64,000 nucleotides of DNA, taken from NCBI GenBank assembly GCA_016191145.1, contig JACPPD010000006.1, positions 1 through 64,000 on the forward strand, read 5' to 3'. The first letter of the stretch is position 1; each line of letters begins with the position of its first letter. Made by a program: the position numbers and the translations under genes. The notes beneath the pieces were generated by a model. It was not told the DNA's origin, made no database searches, and saw only the letters and a program-made list of their open reading frames with translations. The DNA is from Ignavibacteria bacterium. GTDB lineage: Bacteria; Bacteroidota; Ignavibacteria; Kapaibacteriales; Kapaibacteriaceae. This document shows, piece after piece, positions 60,853-64,000 of the stretch.

Positions 60853-60890
60853 AGACCCTTGTCACCCCCTCGGCAAGGGTCTATTGTTTT
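60853..60890 (+). terminator. Rho-independent terminator
   Basis: Perfect 9-bp stem AGACCCTTG / CAAGGGTCT with a 12-base loop and an ATTGTTTTTT tail, 31 bases after the lipoprotein stop. It separates that gene from the histidine kinase operon. Confidence 0.9.
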
Positions 60891-60978
60891 TTATGGCTCC
60901 GAAGAGTGCATTTCCAAAGCGCACCCAGGAAGTCTTTGTATTGCTTGTAGATTGAACGTCATATTTTTAACGACCGAC

Positions 60979-62658
60979 GTGGATAATGACGTAACCAAAT
61001 CTCTGCAGGATCTCGCGCTGTTTCCAGAGATGAATCCTGGCCCAGTGTGCAGGATGGATCTCGCTGGAAAAATTTTGCTTGCAAATAGAGCAGCGCGCGA
61101 ACTGTTTAACGCTGAAGACATTGTCGGTAAATCATGGCTGGATATCTGTCCTGGTATGACGTTGTCGCTCTGGAAAGGTATCGTCCGTGGTGGAGAACGA
61201 GTTTTGCACGAGGCAGAGCTAACCCAACGTCACGTCCTTTTCACACATCTCTTTCCCGAATCACATCAAACAATTTTTGTTTATGGGGCTGATGTAACTG
61301 AATTGCGTAAAGCGGAACGTCAGCTTTCAGAAATCGCACGTTTCCCGGAGATGAACCCTGGTCCGGTATTGCGATTAGACCACGAAGGTTCTGTTCTGTT
61401 AGCAAACCAATCTGCCCGGAAAATATTTGGAGACGATGTTATTGGCAAGGCATGGTTTGATCTTTGTATCGATGTTGATAAAATATTTTGGAATTCCGTA
61501 CTTGCCACTGAAAGCCCCCTACGTATTGAGTCTGAAGTTGATGGCTGCGTGTACAGTTTTTCGCACCGGTACGATCCGAATTCGAATCTGGTTTTTGTCT
61601 TTGGCGCCGACATCACTCAACACAAGCTCACAGAGAAAGCGCTACGCCAAAGCGAAAAAATGGCGACGCTTGGCACGCTGGCTGCAGGCGTAGCACATGA
61701 GCTGAACAATCCTGCCGGAGCTGCGAAGCGCGCAGCCGAGCAGCTTGTTGAAGCCATGGAGAAACATGAACGAGCATTGCTAAATTTTGATACATCTACG
61801 CTGAACGAACATCAGCGTCAGGTGATATTCCATCTCGACTCTCGGTTGAAACAATCAGCACGGGAACTGATTGCCATGAAGCCGCTCGAACGATCGGACC
61901 TGGAAGCGCAAATGGAAGAATGGCTTGAAGAAAATGGTGCAGACGATGCGTGGAGCCTAGCGCCGGGTTTGGTAGCCCAGGGCATTACAGTTGCAGAGCT
62001 CCACCGACTCATGGATTTATTTCCGGGCAAACTATTGGAGAACGTTATCCAATGGGCTGCACATACCTATCCCGTATACAAGCTGCTGCACGAAATAAGC
62101 CAGGGTTCATCGCGGATATCCGAAATCGTTTCAGCCATGAAGGGGTATTCGTATGTAGGACTAGCACCAGTACGGATGATTGACGTCCATGAGGGAATCG
62201 ACAATACTTTGGTAATCCTCCAGCACAAACTCAAGGGCAACATCGCTGTGATACGCGACTATGACGATGCACTGCCGAATATTTGTGCCTATGGGGGAGA
62301 GTTGAATCAGGTGTGGACGAATTTGATTGATAACGCGGCCGACTCAATTGCTGCAAGCGATTCAGGAAGCGGTGAAATAACAATTACTACGCGGCTGCAG
62401 GGTGTTTGGGCGCTCGTTGTAATCAGCGATAACGGCCCGGGCATTCCTAAAAAAATATTGAATCACGTTTTTGATCCGTTCTTTACTACAAAGGAGCCCG
62501 GCAAGGGTACGGGCTTGGGATTGTCGACAACCTATTCGATAGTCACCGACACTCATGGGGGCGAAATTGATGTTGAGTCAGAACCCGGAAAGACGACGTT
62601 CAGAGTCAGACTGCCGATTGAAAATGAACGACTTTTACTCGAACGAGCGAAGACGTAA
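60979..62658 (+). CDS. PAS-domain sensor histidine kinase
   Basis: About 559 residues from a GTG at 60979; the frame is open back to 60859, but that stretch overlaps the terminator. Two repeated PAS-like domains each start with FPEMNPGPV and LLANxAAR. The histidine box is VAHELNNPAGAAKRAAEQL (phospho-His in HELNNP), followed by a long helical insert that is unusual for the class, then the HATPase domain (LIDNAADS, DNGPGIP, GTGLGLST). No membrane segments, so cytosolic. Fourteen bases separate it from a receiver/thioredoxin-reductase-like gene, which is presumably its partner. The start codon is uncertain. Confidence 0.85.
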   Translation: MDNDVTKSLQDLALFPEMNPGPVCRMDLAGKILLANRAARELFNAEDIVGKSWLDICPGMTLSLWKGIVRGGERVLHEAELTQRHVLFTHLFPESHQTIFVYGADVTELRKAERQLSEIARFPEMNPGPVLRLDHEGSVLLANQSARKIFGDDVIGKAWFDLCIDVDKIFWNSVLATESPLRIESEVDGCVYSFSHRYDPNSNLVFVFGADITQHKLTEKALRQSEKMATLGTLAAGVAHELNNPAGAAKRAAEQLVEAMEKHERALLNFDTSTLNEHQRQVIFHLDSRLKQSARELIAMKPLERSDLEAQMEEWLEENGADDAWSLAPGLVAQGITVAELHRLMDLFPGKLLENVIQWAAHTYPVYKLLHEISQGSSRISEIVSAMKGYSYVGLAPVRMIDVHEGIDNTLVILQHKLKGNIAVIRDYDDALPNICAYGGELNQVWTNLIDNAADSIAASDSGSGEITITTRLQGVWALVVISDNGPGIPKKILNHVFDPFFTTKEPGKGTGLGLSTTYSIVTDTHGGEIDVESEPGKTTFRVRLPIENERLLLERAKT

Positions 62659-62672
62659 AGGAGAGTTGATTA

Positions 62673-64000
62673 ATGGCAAAGCCTGTTATTATGAGTGTTG
62701 ACGACGATCCTGAAGTGCTGGGAGCAATTGAGCGCGACTTACGAAGCCACTACAAAAACGATTACAGGATTGTTAAAGCCGCATCGCCAACGGAAGCGCT
62801 GAGTGCGGCGGTGCAATTGAAACAACGGGGAACTATAATTGCAATGTTCCTTGTAGATCAGCGCATGCAGGAAATGAATGGCACGGAATTACTAAAAATA
62901 GTTAAAAAGATACATCCCGATTCCATTAAGGTGCTGCTCACGGCATACGCCGACACCGATGCGGCAATACAGAGCATTAACGAAATTGATCTCGATCACT
63001 ACCTGCTGAAGCCATGGGATCCGCCCGTAGAGCGCTTGTACCCTGTGCTCGACGATCTGCTGTCGAAATGGTCGACGCGCGTTCGTCTTCCCTTCGACGG
63101 AATTCGTGTTGTTGGCGCTCGATGGTCGGCTGCGAGTTTCACTGTTAAAGAATTTTTGTCGAGAAATCAGGTGCCGTATCTGTGGATCGACATCGACGCA
63201 GACCCCGCGATGTTCGAACTAGTGCGGCAAATCACAGGCGATATTCACTCATTGCCGATTGTGCTTTTCCCAGATGGCTCCTACCTTACTGCGCCCGATA
63301 ACACGCTGCTTGCCGAGAAAGTTGGTCTTCACGTTCGAGCACAATCTCCGTTCTATGACTTGATTGTAGTAGGGGGCGGTCCAGCTGGCCTTGCTGTAGC
63401 TCTTTACGGCGGTTCGGAAGGCCTAAAGGTTCTGCTTATTGAACAGCAGGCGCCGGGAGGTCAGGCTGGCACAAGTTCAAGAATTGAAAATTATTTAGGA
63501 TTCCCTTCCGGCATAACCGGAGAAGATCTGGCGCAGCGTGCAGTAGCGCAGGCAAAGAGGTTTGGAGTGGAAATTTTAACGGCGTCGGAAGTTGTAGCGT
63601 TGGAACGGCGAGATCCATACAGAATCATCAAACTGCACGATGGAACAGAGATCTCTGGCTATTCAGTGATTTTTACAACAGGCATGAAGGTTAGAAAGCT
63701 CGACGTCCCTGGTGTCGATGGTCTGCAGGGTATTGGTGTTTACTATGGTGCTGCAATGACGGAGGGGGCAACGTATCGCGGCCGCGATGTGTGTATCATC
63801 GGAGGTGCTAATTCAGCTGGCCAAGGCGCATTGTTTTTTTCGCGATATGCGCGCTCAGTAACGATGCTTATACACGCCAACGATTTGAGTCCTTCGATGT
63901 CTCAGTATCTCGTCGATCGTATTCGTGCAACCGCCAACATCTCAGTTATCACATCGTGCGAAGTTGTCGAGGTAGTAGGTGAAGATCATTTAAGATCAAT
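62673..64000 (+). CDS. Receiver domain fused to thioredoxin-reductase-like flavoprotein, 3' end outside window
   Basis: Open from an ATG with AGGAG nine bases upstream to the window end (442 codons seen). Residues 1-125 are a response-regulator receiver (MSVDDDPEVLGAI, phospho-Asp in FLVDQRM, LLTAYAD, LKPWDPP). Residues ~145-215 look like a glutaredoxin/thioredoxin-like insert (LSRNQVPYLWIDIDAD) without a CxxC. Then a FAD-binding domain (YDLIVVGGGPAGLAVALYGG, PGGQAGTSSRIENYLGFP) and NAD(P) domain (CIIGGANSAGQGAL). The redox CxxC of classical thioredoxin reductases is absent in the visible part. Likely an effector of the upstream kinase. Confidence 0.85.
   Translation, partial: MAKPVIMSVDDDPEVLGAIERDLRSHYKNDYRIVKAASPTEALSAAVQLKQRGTIIAMFLVDQRMQEMNGTELLKIVKKIHPDSIKVLLTAYADTDAAIQSINEIDLDHYLLKPWDPPVERLYPVLDDLLSKWSTRVRLPFDGIRVVGARWSAASFTVKEFLSRNQVPYLWIDIDADPAMFELVRQITGDIHSLPIVLFPDGSYLTAPDNTLLAEKVGLHVRAQSPFYDLIVVGGGPAGLAVALYGGSEGLKVLLIEQQAPGGQAGTSSRIENYLGFPSGITGEDLAQRAVAQAKRFGVEILTASEVVALERRDPYRIIKLHDGTEISGYSVIFTTGMKVRKLDVPGVDGLQGIGVYYGAAMTEGATYRGRDVCIIGGANSAGQGALFFSRYARSVTMLIHANDLSPSMSQYLVDRIRATANISVITSCEVVEVVGEDHLRS

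Noticed and set aside
60859-60978. Longer start of the histidine kinase
   Set aside because: It would start inside the terminator hairpin of the preceding gene and adds no recognisable domain.

Overview
The window looks like a chromosomal segment of a Gram-negative bacterium of the Fibrobacteres-Chlorobi-Bacteroidetes group, probably close to the Ignavibacteria/Kapabacteria lineages (inference, no database search). The reasons are several large secreted proteins with C-terminal type IX secretion (T9SS type A) sorting domains, secreted Asp-box proteins, a Bacteroidetes-type YbeY, a four-helix-bundle (S23-type) gene, and a metZ-metX-hom methionine cluster.

Layout. 1-185: 3' end of an IS66 element. 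0.35-11.4 kb (minus): a secretion locus with a 1778-aa subtilisin/beta-helix protein, an Asp-box protein, a PKD/Ig-like protein and a small Cys-rich secreted protein, closed by a strong terminator. 11.6-28.2 kb: accessory region. It holds an HsdS remnant, two paralogous tyrosine-recombinase modules in the same orientation, a 14.6-22.1 kb scrapyard of IS66, IS3 and IS110 pieces with two cargo genes, and a xis / zinc-finger / TOPRIM-helicase replication operon. It ends at a tRNA-Arg(CCU) whose 3' end matches, 15 of 16 bases, a second site beside the other integrase.

28.3-34.97 kb: core genes (smg, ybeY, a conserved secreted protein, an oligopeptide-binding lipoprotein, an NlpC/P60 hydrolase) interrupted by an S23-type gene set between two inverted heptanucleotide arrays. 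35.3-39.5 kb: a second secretion locus with a paralogous layout (Cys-rich protein plus Asp-box/T9SS proteins). 39.7-47.4 kb (minus): a cluster partly stitched together by TAATG stop-start overlaps, namely di-heme oxidoreductase, Rieske protein, porin, NRAMP-Usp fusion, DtxR/MntR regulator and RNase R. 47.6-50.3 kb: pntAA-pntAB-pntB. 50.4-54.2 kb: metZ, a Met-rich leader peptide with a terminator, metX and hom. 54.4-64 kb: a small I9-like protein, an MBL exonuclease fused to pieces of an ATP-dependent DNA ligase, an Asp-box protein, an MscS channel, a lipoprotein, and a histidine kinase followed by a receiver/thioredoxin-reductase-like gene cut by the window end.

Most notable: the Met-rich leader and attenuator before metX; the exonuclease-ligase fusion with no adenylation domain; the S23 cassette with long inverted heptamer arrays; and the paired attachment-site architecture of the two integrase modules.
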